A stretch of DNA of 64,000 nt, taken from the NCBI GenBank assembly GCA_013298595.1, contig JAAFIG010000020.1:16926-80925 (forward strand), in the 5' to 3' direction. Made by a program: the position numbers and the translations under genes. This DNA is from Deinococcales bacterium. GTDB taxonomy: Bacteria; Deinococcota; Deinococci; Deinococcales; JAAFIG01. Positions 36,794 to 45,979 of this stretch are shown piece by piece (positions within the stretch are counted from its first letter, which is position 1; the number at the start of each line of letters is the position of its first letter). Below the pieces are notes generated by a model. That model was given only the letters and a program-made list of their open reading frames with translations, did no database searches and was not told the DNA's origin.

Positions 36794-37656
36794 TCTTGTT
36801 TAAAGGAATAGCCTAGAAATCTGTTAACCACACAAAAACCACAAGATTCGTAAAAATCACGATTTTTTATACCAGCAAAGACTTCTGCGGTTTGCGCTCC
36901 TAAAACCTGTAAGCGCCTGAATCCCTCGAGAATAACAGCCCTTCCCAAACCTTGCCGCCTAAACGCTGCTTGAGTTCCTACAGGTTCAAAATAACCAACA
37001 CCACCAGAAAGCCAAATAACACAAAAGGAAGCCAATTCGTTTTCTGGTGTTGAAACCACCAAATCAAGTTCGGGGTTATACCCAAACATCGAGCGAACTC
37101 GAGCATACCGTTGTAACGTAAATTTTGTTGAATTAAACGCGTCCTGGTGAGTATTGACTCGTTTTTCAAATTCAGTCTCGAGAACATGACGTGCTTGGAA
37201 ACCTGATGGCAATTCTACGGTTGGAATTTTTGTTGTTAAGTCAAAATGAAAAAGAAAATTTTCGTCATTGTTTGGTGTAAATCCACTTGACTCGAGAACC
37301 CGAATCAACCTTGAATTCTCAGCAAAGCAGTCTGTAAATATTTCTGTTGAACAAGCACTTTTTGCCCAATCAACAATTTCTCGAGCAAGGTTGTCAAAGT
37401 CGGCATCATTCAGATTTGGATGCGACTGAATTTCAAAGTGTCCAGCAATCAGCCAACCTAAACCAATCAGTTTTTCTGATTCAAACCATAAGTGAAGCAG
37501 GTGTTGTTCGAGTTCATTACGCCCGAAGCGCCACCAAACATCACCAGCGTGAAGAAAGCCTCGGTTGTTACTAACCAAATCTCGAGCTTGATCAAAAAAT
37601 GCAGTGATGCTCGGTAAATCAGTAATTCCAATAAAATCCCTGCTTGATACGGTCAT
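36790..37656 (-). CDS. GNAT acetyltransferase
   Basis: About 288 residues with a GNAT domain in the C-terminal half: YFEPVGTQAAFRRQGLGRAV is the acetyl-CoA loop, followed by NRDFYESCGFCVV. The N-terminal half looks like a second, degenerate GNAT domain. Substrate unknown. Start ATG 37656 is chosen because TAAACT (37662-37667) lies 5 nt upstream; an upstream TTG at 37677 lies before this box. The -10 box overlaps a CTCGAG. Confidence 0.82.
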   Translation of the reverse strand: MTVSSRDFIGITDLPSITAFFDQARDLVSNNRGFLHAGDVWWRFGRNELEQHLLHLWFESEKLIGLGWLIAGHFEIQSHPNLNDADFDNLAREIVDWAKSACSTEIFTDCFAENSRLIRVLESSGFTPNNDENFLFHFDLTTKIPTVELPSGFQARHVLETEFEKRVNTHQDAFNSTKFTLQRYARVRSMFGYNPELDLVVSTPENELASFCVIWLSGGVGYFEPVGTQAAFRRQGLGRAVILEGFRRLQVLGAQTAEVFAGIKNRDFYESCGFCVVNRFLGYSFKQE

Positions 37657-37803
37657 ACTCGAGTTTAAAGCGTGCAAGATGACTCGAGTATTGGCACAAT
37701 AGCTTAGGCGACTTCAAAGTATTTTTGGAAGTAGTGGCTCGAGATAAGAAAGCATGAGAATCAAAAGCTTTTTAAGGTTTTAGTTCACATAGTGTTACTA
37801 TCG

Positions 37804-37809
37804 TATAAT
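37804..37809 (+). promoter_or_regulatory. consensus -10 box of leaderless promoter
   Basis: TATAAT lies 6 nt before ATG 37816 of the ATPase gene and decides its start over an earlier in-frame start at 37792. Confidence 0.6.
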
Positions 37810-37815
37810 CAGATC

Positions 37816-39126
37816 ATGTACATAGACGAATTGCACATTGAGAATTTTAGATGTTTTGCTAAACAGACTGTGCGGTTCATGCACCCCGATTCACCTCGAG
37901 CCGAAGGGGTAAGATTTCCGAATGTTAATGTTGTGCTTGGTGCGAATGGCGTGGGCAAGACGACATTGCTTAGAGCGGCAGCTTTGGCAACATTAAACCC
38001 AATGATGGGACAATCTGGGTTTCGACCATATACATTAATACGTCGAATTCAAAAAGGAGAAGAAAAATACTATAAACCAATACGTGAAAGAAAAACGTTA
38101 TTTAATAGTTCTCTTATGCTTCATAAAGAAGTATCTTTTGATGGTGCCACTTATATTGATAATTTGAAATCTAAATTTGCAATCCGTGAGGGTCATCAAG
38201 AAGAATTTATTAGCCCAATAGATGTAACTCCATCTTTATATATTTTCAATAATCAAGTGGACTCATCATATATAATGCAGTACGCTTTTTTTGCTGTTTC
38301 CTATGGTGCAATGCGTCGAGTAGAGCGCCTTCCGAGCTATGAACTCGAGGATCAAAATAAACAATATTCTTATCGTTACTCGAGAATGGCGAATCTTTTT
38401 GATAGTCGAGTTGTTTTAACGCCACTTGTCACTTGGCTTCCGCAACTCCCGAAACGTGAGAAAAAACAAATTCTCGAGATTTTTTCTTCACTCATGCCCG
38501 CAAAACTCGAGTTCAGCGATTCTATTGATGGACGCGAATTCAACTTTTATCACAATAAAATCCTTGTTCCGTTTGATGCGCTTGCTGATGGACACCGCAG
38601 TTATATTGGTTGGATTTCGGATTTGCTTTATCATTTACATCGGGCGAATCCTAAGAATATTTTGGATGTTCACGGTGTGGTGCTAGTGGATGAAGTGGAT
38701 TTACTGGCGCATCCAACTTGGCAACGTACGCTTGTACCAACTCTTTCTAAAACCTTTCCTAAATTGCAGTTTATCCTCACAACGCACAGCCCAATTGTGG
38801 CTGCTAGTGTTGAGATGGCAAATCTTTTTATTCTCGAGCCAGCCCGTAATGGCACAGCAAAATTAACTCGCCCAGATGCCGAGGTCTATGGTTTGAATGC
38901 CCAGCAAGTGCTGCATGAGGTTTTTGGAATGGATAGCACTCGAGCTGAGGGTTTTGATAAGTATTTGCGTTCTTTGATGAAAAAAAGTCGTACTGGGGAC
39001 AGGGTAGCGGCTCGGGCTTTAACGCAAGGCTTGGCGTTTGGAGCTGGTGAACCTTTGATGCTTGAGGATGATTCAGAATTGGCAGGTATTCAAAAAGCAG
39101 CTCAGGAATTGCTCGAGAAGGCATGA
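37816..39126 (+). CDS. PtuA-like AAA ATPase of a Septu-type defence pair
   Basis: A 436-residue ABC/SMC-like ATPase. It begins MYIDELHIENFRCF, the usual start of this class. Walker A is GANGVGKTT, Walker B is VVLVDEVDLLAHP and a sensor region is FILTTHSPIVAA. The arrangement with an HNH gene overlapping by 4 bp matches type I Septu, where the ATPase and the nuclease form a complex that protects against phage. CTCGAG density is normal for the window, so it is not a very recent arrival. An overcoming-lysogenization-type ATPase is an alternative, but the HNH partner favours Septu. Confidence 0.8.
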   Translation: MYIDELHIENFRCFAKQTVRFMHPDSPRAEGVRFPNVNVVLGANGVGKTTLLRAAALATLNPMMGQSGFRPYTLIRRIQKGEEKYYKPIRERKTLFNSSLMLHKEVSFDGATYIDNLKSKFAIREGHQEEFISPIDVTPSLYIFNNQVDSSYIMQYAFFAVSYGAMRRVERLPSYELEDQNKQYSYRYSRMANLFDSRVVLTPLVTWLPQLPKREKKQILEIFSSLMPAKLEFSDSIDGREFNFYHNKILVPFDALADGHRSYIGWISDLLYHLHRANPKNILDVHGVVLVDEVDLLAHPTWQRTLVPTLSKTFPKLQFILTTHSPIVAASVEMANLFILEPARNGTAKLTRPDAEVYGLNAQQVLHEVFGMDSTRAEGFDKYLRSLMKKSRTGDRVAARALTQGLAFGAGEPLMLEDDSELAGIQKAAQELLEKA

Positions 39127-40001
39127 TTCGGATTTGTTTACCAAGTGGGAAGTCACTCGAGGATGTGATAGACGAGTTTAACCCAAGTTGGCGTGCTGAT
39201 AATGTTGTTTGGGATGGTGCCAGTAGCCCGTGGTCTGATATTAAAGAGGTTTTTGCGTCTTTGCAGGGTTGTAAGTGTGCCTACTGTGAACGTGTTTTGC
39301 AGGGTACGCCCTCTGAGAATAAGGTCGAATCAGACATTGAGCATTTTCGTCCAAAGAAAAAAACAGTTGTAGGACGTGGTGAAATACCAGCTAAATCGGG
39401 TCGAGCAGATGGTTATGCTTGGTTAGCAACTAATGTCGCAAATTATTTGTTGTCTTGTAAAACCTGTAATTCGAGTTTGAAGAAAAATTTCTTTCCAATT
39501 TCTGGTTCGGTGGGTTTGAAGAATCAATCTGTGCCTAAGTTGAATGCTCGAGAAAAACCAGTGTTACTGTATCCGATTGGTGAATTCGATACTGACCCAG
39601 AGGATTTGATTGACTGGGAAGGCTTTACACCTGTAGCTAAAATCTCTGTGGCGACAGATGCGTTTGCCAATGCTCGAGCTGAACGAATTATTGCGTTTTT
39701 TGGGTTAGCTCAACGTCAAGATATTCAGCGAGGTTGTGCAGAGCAAATTATTAAGGTTTGGAGAGCTTTTCAACTGCGAAACGACCCTGAAGAAGGTTTG
39801 AGTACATCAGATTTTTTGCGGCGTTGTCAAAGTGAACATACTGAAGTTCATGCGGCTTGTACAAGAGCCTTTTTACGATTGGTTGCAACAGATTCTCATC
39901 AAGCTAGGATTGAAGTGCGAAAAGCAGAGAAGTATTTAGCGGAACTCAAAAATCTGTATCAGTTACCAAAAAAGCTAAAGCGTTCAAGGAAAATACCCTA
40001 G
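39123..40001 (+). CDS. PtuB-like HNH endonuclease of a Septu-type defence pair
   Basis: A 292-residue protein. The HNH core shows CAYCERVL (first zinc Cys pair), SDIEHFRPKK (catalytic His) and LLSCKTCNSSLKKNFFPI (second Cys pair and Asn), as in the TIGR02646/PtuB group. A C-terminal helical region of about 130 residues follows. Starts within the ATPase stop (ATGA), so expression is coupled. Predicted to cleave nucleic acid when the ATPase partner is triggered. Confidence 0.82.
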   Translation: MIRICLPSGKSLEDVIDEFNPSWRADNVVWDGASSPWSDIKEVFASLQGCKCAYCERVLQGTPSENKVESDIEHFRPKKKTVVGRGEIPAKSGRADGYAWLATNVANYLLSCKTCNSSLKKNFFPISGSVGLKNQSVPKLNAREKPVLLYPIGEFDTDPEDLIDWEGFTPVAKISVATDAFANARAERIIAFFGLAQRQDIQRGCAEQIIKVWRAFQLRNDPEEGLSTSDFLRRCQSEHTEVHAACTRAFLRLVATDSHQARIEVRKAEKYLAELKNLYQLPKKLKRSRKIP

Positions 40002-40024
40002 ATTGCCTTGGTAATTTCAGCTTA

Positions 40025-40053
40025 TTGCTCCAACTGTCTCGAGCCAGTAAATT
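40025..40053 (+). promoter_or_regulatory. leaderless promoter of DHFR-family gene
   Basis: TTGCTC (40025-40030), 17-bp spacer, TAAATT (40048-40053), 6 nt to ATG 40060. The cleanest leaderless promoter in the window. Confidence 0.65.
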
Positions 40054-40059
40054 CTTGGT

Positions 40060-40578
40060 ATGCAGATTTCAGTTTTTATCGCCACCAGCTTAGATGGTTT
40101 TATCGCTCGAGACAATGGTGCGTTGGATTGGTTGCCACAAGACCAAACCGAAGATCATGGGTACAATGCGTTCTTCTCGAGCATAGATACAATGCTGATG
40201 GGGCGTAAAACCTATGAAACGATTCTGGGGTTTACCCCCTTTCCATATGAGGGTAAACGTGTTGTGGTTTGTAGTCGCACCCTGACCGAAGTACCAACGC
40301 CTTTACAAAGTAAACTTGAGATTCGGGCTGAGCCTTTGCCAGCATTACTGAAAATACTCGAGACCGAAGGTACAAAACATCTTTATGCCGATGGCGGTCA
40401 GATCATCACGGCTTTGCTCGAGTTAGGCGTGGTAAACAAGTTGGTGTTGACTCGAGTACCTGTTTTGCTGGGTGCAGGTATTCCTCTTTTCGGACGATTA
40501 AGCGCAGATATTGTTTTGCAACACCAAGAAACCAAGACTTTTGCTAGTGGTTTGGTGCAAAGTATTTATTTGGTTTGA
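40060..40578 (+). CDS. dihydrofolate reductase family protein (RibD C-terminal type)
   Basis: A 172-residue protein of the RibD_C/DHFR superfamily: SVFIATSLDGFIARDNGALDW at the start, DTMLMGRKTYE, and YADGGQIITALLELGVVNKL. The family includes DHFR and the riboflavin-pathway reductase; stand-alone relatives such as YyaP/YwjB have no settled role, so the substrate is unclear. NADPH binding is expected from the fold. It follows the Septu pair by 58 bp and has its own promoter. Confidence 0.85.
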   Translation: MQISVFIATSLDGFIARDNGALDWLPQDQTEDHGYNAFFSSIDTMLMGRKTYETILGFTPFPYEGKRVVVCSRTLTEVPTPLQSKLEIRAEPLPALLKILETEGTKHLYADGGQIITALLELGVVNKLVLTRVPVLLGAGIPLFGRLSADIVLQHQETKTFASGLVQSIYLV

Positions 40579-40643
40579 GCAGATAAACTCGATTTGCTTT
40601 TCAAAGCGCATTCCTCAGTACCAATCATCAATCTTGTCTCGAG

Positions 40644-40649
40644 TAGAGT
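40644..40649 (+). promoter_or_regulatory. -10 box of leaderless dsbA-like promoter
   Basis: TAGAGT, 6 nt before GTG 40656. Confidence 0.5.
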
Positions 40650-40655
40650 GATGGA

Positions 40656-41294
40656 GTGATTACAGTTTTTTATGATTTTCTCTGTCCATATGCGTGGCGT
40701 GGTCTTGAATTGTTAGCTGCCCTCGAGATTCCGTTTGTGCATAAACATTATAGTTTGGTGCAAGGGAATCACCCTGATAATGCGGGTTTGCCGCGTCATC
40801 TTCCCAAGTGGCAATTGGTTACACAAACCCTTGGTGATACAGCCAATGCGGGTTTGCCAGCCTATTTAAATGTGGATGGTAGCCTTGAAGCGTTTCTGGC
40901 TGCTCGGGCGGCAATGCAGCAAGGCAATGCAGCATATTTGCGATTTGCTCTCGAGTTATTTCGGGCACGGCATCGGGATAAAAAGGTTTTGAATGCCGAA
41001 ACTGCATTGGAAGCTGCCAAGGCTGCCAATCTGGATATTAATGCTTTTACTGTGGCTCGAGCCGATGTTGTAGCTCGAACAGTTGAACTTGGAGCTGATC
41101 TCGAGGAAGCTGGGCAGTTAGGGGTGTTTGGTACGCCAACCATTCAACTTGAAAGCGGTGATATTGCTTATTTTCGGTTTGAGCATTTACCGCAAACCCA
41201 AGCAGCAAAACTCGAGGCTTGGCAAATTTTTGAGCGTGCAATGCTATCTGAGGCAGGGATTGCAACCATTAAACGAGCAAAACCATCGGTTTGA
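40656..41294 (+). CDS. DsbA/FrnE-family thioredoxin-fold protein
   Basis: A 212-residue DsbA-family protein with no signal peptide, so cytoplasmic. The start VFYDFLCPYAWRGLELL has a CPYA motif in which the second Cys of a CxxC is missing, so it fits the 2-hydroxychromene-2-carboxylate isomerase/FrnE-like group rather than a true disulfide oxidase. The cis-Pro region is GVFGTPTIQLESG. Helical insertion in the middle is typical. GTG start is supported by the -10 box 6 nt upstream. Confidence 0.85.
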   Translation: MITVFYDFLCPYAWRGLELLAALEIPFVHKHYSLVQGNHPDNAGLPRHLPKWQLVTQTLGDTANAGLPAYLNVDGSLEAFLAARAAMQQGNAAYLRFALELFRARHRDKKVLNAETALEAAKAANLDINAFTVARADVVARTVELGADLEEAGQLGVFGTPTIQLESGDIAYFRFEHLPQTQAAKLEAWQIFERAMLSEAGIATIKRAKPSV

Positions 41295-41343
41295 ATGGTC
41301 AGTAAATCCGAAATAGATAGTTAAAAGTTGGTTGAGCCGTAGG

Positions 41344-41361
41344 GGCGGGGCTTGCCTCGCC
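41344..41361 (+). repeat. dispersed GGCGAGGC palindrome, copy 2
   Basis: GGCGGGGCTTGCCTCGCC, one wobble change from the copies at 14495 and 63147. It lies after the DsbA-like gene and may terminate it. Confidence 0.6.
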
Positions 41362-41437
41362 TGTTCAGTACGACATTTTTTAACAATCTGCGTATAGGTC
41401 AATCGGATTGTGCTGTTGTGTCTAAATCCGTGCCCTA

Positions 41438-41465
41438 TTGACTCGAGGGTCATCAACAGTATTCT
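41438..41465 (+). promoter_or_regulatory. mfd promoter with CTCGAG at both boxes
   Basis: TTGACT (41438-41443), 16-bp spacer, TATTCT (41460-41465). The last two bases of each box begin a CTCGAG. Confidence 0.6.
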
Positions 41466-41489
41466 CGAGCTGTCTTGTAGGGGAGAGGC

Positions 41490-44400
41490 ATGCGTCGTTT
41501 AGTTACGCCACTTGCAGAAAGCCTCGAGTGCGGTATACTGCTTGGCGTGACGCGACGTTCCGCACAAGCGGCGGGGTCGTCGGGCGTTTTACAACCAGTC
41601 AGCAAACCAACAGCTAAACCTGCTGCTGGTGCTGCGCGGTTGCTTGCCCGCGCCCAAATCGCCATTGAATCTTTAACACCACTCGAGACTGGCTTATACG
41701 CTGGGCTACCACAAGTGGCAAGGTTGATGTTGTTTGCCAGGGATAACCATGCTGTGCTTGTAACCACACCTGAACGGATGCGTTTGTACAAGGATTTACC
41801 TGTACTTGGACGCAAAGCCAGTATCAATCCTGGGATTGCAGATTGGTCTGAACTCGAGCAACATGTGGTACTTGATATTGCCACTGCACTCGAGGATTTT
41901 CCTTCTGAACCAAATTTGTTTCGGCTCGAGTTGCGGGTTGGGCAAACGTACACCCGAGATGATTTTCTAACCAGTCTTGAAGGTTTGGGCTATGAACGCG
42001 AAGAGAATTTAGATAAGGCGAGTTTCGAGAAAACTGATGGGTATTTTAAGGTTTTAGGCGATACTCTCGAGATTGTTATTAACCGCTCTGGGCAGGATAA
42101 AACCAAACGTGAAATCCGAGCTGAGTTTTTTGGTGATACCCTTGAAACGCTTAAACTTAATAACGAGAAAGTCAATCATTTTTCACTAGCACCACTGGGC
42201 GATTATGTACCCGAAGTGGCATGGGATAGCACCCGTCTCGAGCGAATCGGTGGGCGAGTTTATCTGGATTCACCTGAATTCTTTGAAGGTTATTTAACCA
42301 CCAAGCAAAACCAGCGTCTTTGGGCGCACCTCGAGACTCGAGATATTGTTTCTTTTGGGGCTACTAAATTGGCACTCGAGACCAAGCAATCTGCTCTTGA
42401 ACCAATGGCGTTTTATCGTGCCAGATTAAAAATGTTCGCCGAGGATGCCAAGCGTTGGCTCGAGGAAGGCTACCGTATTCAAGTGCTTTTAAAGCACGAA
42501 CGTACTGGTGTGTATTTGCAAACCAATGTGCTTAATGCCGAAAGCGGTGTGCCAGTGGTTTGGGAATGGCGTGCTGAACCACAAGTTGGCAAAGTGACTT
42601 TAACCTTGGGGACTGCCGAAGCTGGTTTTATTGATCGGGCGAGTAAACTGGTGGTTTTAACCGAAGATGCCTTGTATGGCTTTACAGGTGGTGCCAGTCT
42701 GCGAATGCGGAAGTTGCGTGGTAATCCTGTCTCGGATACGATGGCATTAACAGTTAACGATTATCTGATTCACCCCGAGCATGGTATCGGACAATTCCTC
42801 GGACTCGAGGCGCGGTTAGTGCTGGGTGTGATGCGAGATTACATTCATTTGCGTTACGCTAACGATGCCCGAATTTACTTACCAGTCGAACAATTGCCAT
42901 TCCTCAAACGCCACCCTGGAACAACCGACGACCCACCACGCCTCAGTACCCTTGGTACCAACGATTGGGCAAAAGCTCGAGAAAAAGCTCGCAAGAACGC
43001 CGAGGAATTGGCACAAAAACTTTTGGTACAATACGCAGCTCGCCAAGCCACTTCGGGTATTTCTTATCCAAGTGCGCCAATGGAATGGGATGACGATTTT
43101 AATAAAAACTTCCCATTTGAATTCACCAAAGATCAAGGCAGAGCGGTTAAAGATGTCTACAGAGACCTCGAGCGTGCCATGCCGATGGATCGGCTTGTTT
43201 CGGGTGATGTAGGCTTTGGTAAAACCGAAGTGGCAGTCCGAGCCGCTCACCGAGTGGTTGCTAATGGCAGACAAGTTGCCATTCTGGTACCCACGACACT
43301 CTTAGCCGAACAGCACCTCGAGACGATTCGTAAGCGCTTTGATGGCACACCCGTGATTGTGGCTGGGCTAAGCCGCTTTACGCCGAACAAAGAAGTCGAA
43401 GGGGTTTTTAAGCATTTACGTGAAGGCAAAATAGATATTGTGGTTGGTACACACCGCTTACTTGCCGAACAACTTTCGTTTAAGAATTTGGGCTTACTGA
43501 TTATTGACGAAGAACACCGTTTTGGTGTGATGCAAAAAGAAAAACTCAAAGCCCTCAAAGCAGGTGAGTTATCGCTCTCGAGTTTTAAAGATGTCGAACT
43601 TGATATCGAAAAAAATGCAAAACCCAAAGCCCGTAAAGCAGGCACAAAAACCGCACAAGTCGCCTCCGATATCGCTCACGATCTCTCGAGCATTATGGGC
43701 AATGTGATTGGTGTTAAACGCGAACGCAAAGTCGAATTGACCGAACATGCCATAGATGTTTTAACCCTGTCTGCTACGCCAATACCACGAACCCTGTACA
43801 TGAGTATGGTTGGTCTGCGCGATATGTCGCATATTGCCACGCCACCAGCGGGACGTAAACCAATTCAAACAGTTCTCTCGCCATTCGACCCATTTACTGT
43901 CCGAGATGCAATACTTTACGAAATGGAACGCGGCGGCAAATGCTTTTACATCCACGACCGCGTTGCCAGCATCGGTAGGCGTGCCCAGTACTTACAAACC
44001 CTGATACCAGAAGCACGAATTGCTGTGGCACACGGTCAAATGCCAGATGGTGAAATCGAAGAAATTATGCAAGGCTTCGAGGAAGGTGCTTTCGATGTGC
44101 TGGTTGCCACCACCATTGTCGAATCGGGTTTAGATATTCCAGAAGCCAATACCATCTTAATAGAACGCTCCGATAGGCTTGGATTAGCCCAATTGTACCA
44201 ATTGCGAGGACGTGTTGGACGCAGACAAACCGAGGCATTCGCCTACTTTTTCTACCCTCCACGCTTATCCGAAAATGCTGAACGTCGCCTCTGGGCAATT
44301 GCCGATTTAACCGATCTTGGTAGTGGGCATTTACTCGCCGAAAAAGACATGGAAATTCGTGGTGTTGGAAATATCCTTGGTGCAGAACAACACGGACACA

Positions 44401-44918
44401 TCCAAAACGTATCACTCGAGGTTTACACCGAATTATTAGGCGAAGCAATTTCTAAACTCAAAGGCGAAGAAAAAATTATCCCACCACGCCTTGCCATAGA
44501 CCTGAAAGTCAATGCCCGTCTCGAGCCAAGTTATATTCCCGAAGAACTTGAGCGTATCGAATACTACGGGCGTTTATCCGAAAGTACCAGTTTAGGTGAA
44601 ATCAGCCGAGTTGAACGCGAAATGAAATCCAAACATGGTGCATTACCGCTTGAGGTGCAAAATTTCCTCGAGTTAGCCCGTTTACGCGTGATAGGAACAG
44701 CTAAAGGTGCAATGAGTGTTGGTGAAACCATGACGCAACTGGTGGTGCAATTTGCGCCCAACCGAGGCAACCTTGATTACGATGCTAAAGCAGCTAAAAA
44801 CCATCCGAATAAGTTATTGGTAACCAAATACCCACCTGGTTTTACCCTCGAGAAAAAAGGTTTGAAACCCGATGAGTACGCAAGGGCAATCCTCGAGGCG
44901 CTGTACGCGTTCGCTTAG
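41490..44918 (+). CDS. mfd: transcription-repair coupling factor
   Basis: An 1142-residue ATP-dependent DNA translocase that removes RNA polymerase stalled at lesions and recruits UvrA. The RNA polymerase-interaction domain is near [15 protein letters not shown]. The helicase has GDVGFGKTE (Walker A), DEEHRFGV (motif II), [13 protein letters not shown] (motif III) and [19 protein letters not shown] (motif VI). The N-terminal UvrB-like part is shortened. Unusually, about 60 extra residues (near 43558-43745, including [18 protein letters not shown]) lie between motifs II and III. AGGGGAGAGGC precedes ATG 41490. Confidence 0.95.
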   Translation: MRRLVTPLAESLECGILLGVTRRSAQAAGSSGVLQPVSKPTAKPAAGAARLLARAQIAIESLTPLETGLYAGLPQVARLMLFARDNHAVLVTTPERMRLYKDLPVLGRKASINPGIADWSELEQHVVLDIATALEDFPSEPNLFRLELRVGQTYTRDDFLTSLEGLGYEREENLDKASFEKTDGYFKVLGDTLEIVINRSGQDKTKREIRAEFFGDTLETLKLNNEKVNHFSLAPLGDYVPEVAWDSTRLERIGGRVYLDSPEFFEGYLTTKQNQRLWAHLETRDIVSFGATKLALETKQSALEPMAFYRARLKMFAEDAKRWLEEGYRIQVLLKHERTGVYLQTNVLNAESGVPVVWEWRAEPQVGKVTLTLGTAEAGFIDRASKLVVLTEDALYGFTGGASLRMRKLRGNPVSDTMALTVNDYLIHPEHGIGQFLGLEARLVLGVMRDYIHLRYANDARIYLPVEQLPFLKRHPGTTDDPPRLSTLGTNDWAKAREKARKNAEELAQKLLVQYAARQATSGISYPSAPMEWDDDFNKNFPFEFTKDQGRAVKDVYRDLERAMPMDRLVSGDVGFGKTEVAVRAAHRVVANGRQVAILVPTTLLAEQHLETIRKRFDGTPVIVAGLSRFTPNKEVEGVFKHLREGKIDIVVGTHRLLAEQLSFKNLGLLIIDEEHRFGVMQKEKLKALKAGELSLSSFKDVELDIEKNAKPKARKAGTKTAQVASDIAHDLSSIMGNVIGVKRERKVELTEHAIDVLTLSATPIPRTLYMSMVGLRDMSHIATPPAGRKPIQTVLSPFDPFTVRDAILYEMERGGKCFYIHDRVASIGRRAQYLQTLIPEARIAVAHGQMPDGEIEEIMQGFEEGAFDVLVATTIVESGLDIPEANTILIERSDRLGLAQLYQLRGRVGRRQTEAFAYFFYPPRLSENAERRLWAIADLTDLGSGHLLAEKDMEIRGVGNILGAEQHGHIQNVSLEVYTELLGEAISKLKGEEKIIPPRLAIDLKVNARLEPSYIPEELERIEYYGRLSESTSLGEISRVEREMKSKHGALPLEVQNFLELARLRVIGTAKGAMSVGETMTQLVVQFAPNRGNLDYDAKAAKNHPNKLLVTKYPPGFTLEKKGLKPDEYARAILEALYAFA

Positions 44919-45020
44919 ATTTTTTTAGGACTTGCACTATAGTATCAGTCGGCTTGGTATACGGAGCGCTGCGTGAATTCGTTCCTTCTTGTATCGCTAA
45001 AAAACTGGAAAAGGTTTCTT

Positions 45021-45293
45021 ATGGAAAGAGATATTTGGCAAGAAGTTTTAGACAGTGCCATAGAAATTAAAACAGGTCGCGGCAAGCGCCTTACTGTCCT
45101 ACCTGATAACTTAGTAGCGCGAACTCGAGTTCAAACAAAGTTGAGTCAGTCCGAATTTGCTGCTTTACTCGGCGTATCTAAACGTACTCTCGAGCAATGG
45201 GAGCAAGGTCGGCGTGAACCAAGTGGTGCAGCAAAAACATTGCTTCGGGTAGCACAAAATCATCCAGAGGTTTTGCGTGAATTGGTTATTTGA
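45021..45293 (+). CDS. helix-turn-helix protein, NadS/HigA-like
   Basis: A 90-residue protein. Residues about 40-80 form an HTH_XRE domain (KLSQSEFAALLGVSKRTLEQ, then WEQGRREPSGAA) typical of antitoxins from NadS-type or HigBA-type modules. ATG 45021 is the likely start (MERDIWQEVLDSA). The usual partner toxin lies upstream in such modules, but only 102 bp without a toxin frame separates it from mfd, so it may be an orphan. A TATAGT box near 44939 could drive it. Confidence 0.8.
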   Translation: MERDIWQEVLDSAIEIKTGRGKRLTVLPDNLVARTRVQTKLSQSEFAALLGVSKRTLEQWEQGRREPSGAAKTLLRVAQNHPEVLRELVI

Positions 45294-45358
45294 ACCTTTG
45301 CCACCATTCTTCGTGCCAGCGCACTGTGATTAAAACCTAAATCCTCGAGAATAGCTTG

Positions 45359-45979
45359 GTGAATACGCTTATCGTTGGTGCAACTGGTGGTATTGGTGAG
45401 GCACTGGCTCGAGTTTTGCCTAAACCGCAGATTCTGGTGGCTCGAGATGCTCGAAAATTGTTTTCCTTGGCGCAGGAATTGGGTGTTTTTGCGGTGCCTG
45501 CCGATGTGACCAACGAACTCGAGTTGCAAGCTTTGGCTTTGGAAGTACAGGATGTCCAGACCCTTGTGTATGCAGTTGGTGATGTGGCACTTGCACCGCT
45601 CGAGGGGTTTTCGGTGGCGGATGCGACGCGGATTTGGCAGGCGAATGTGTTGGGTTTTCAATTGGTTTGTAAGCATCTCGGCTCGAGGTTATTGCCGAAT
45701 GCTCGAGTGTATGCGATTGGGGCACGCCCCGAGTTGGTGACGTACCCTGGCTTTGCTGCGTATGCCAGTGCTAAGGCTGCATTAGCGGTGTCTTGTCGAA
45801 TTGCGGAACTCGAGTTAAAACGTTCTGTGACATTGGTGTTACCGCCTGCGGTGAATACGGCGTTTTGGCAGCGTTTGGGTAAACCCGTGCCGCGCAATGC
45901 GGTTCAACCAGAAACTATTGCTGCTGGTATTCTCGAGGATTTGGCTCGAATGCCGAGTGCCGAATTGCGAATTGGTTAA
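45359..45979 (+). CDS. short-chain dehydrogenase/reductase
   Basis: About 206 residues, a short SDR with a Rossmann fold. The cofactor loop is GATGGIGEAL, the middle LVYAVGDVAL, and the catalytic YxxxK is YASAKAAL. The substrate is unknown. The start is GTG 45359 or the adjacent TTG 45356. The 3' end overlaps the convergent smc gene by 4 bp. Confidence 0.82.
   Translation: MNTLIVGATGGIGEALARVLPKPQILVARDARKLFSLAQELGVFAVPADVTNELELQALALEVQDVQTLVYAVGDVALAPLEGFSVADATRIWQANVLGFQLVCKHLGSRLLPNARVYAIGARPELVTYPGFAAYASAKAALAVSCRIAELELKRSVTLVLPPAVNTAFWQRLGKPVPRNAVQPETIAAGILEDLARMPSAELRIG

Noticed and set aside
44919..45020. Partner toxin gene before the HTH protein
   Set aside because: The gap to mfd is about 100 bp and no frame there resembles a RelE/HigB toxin.
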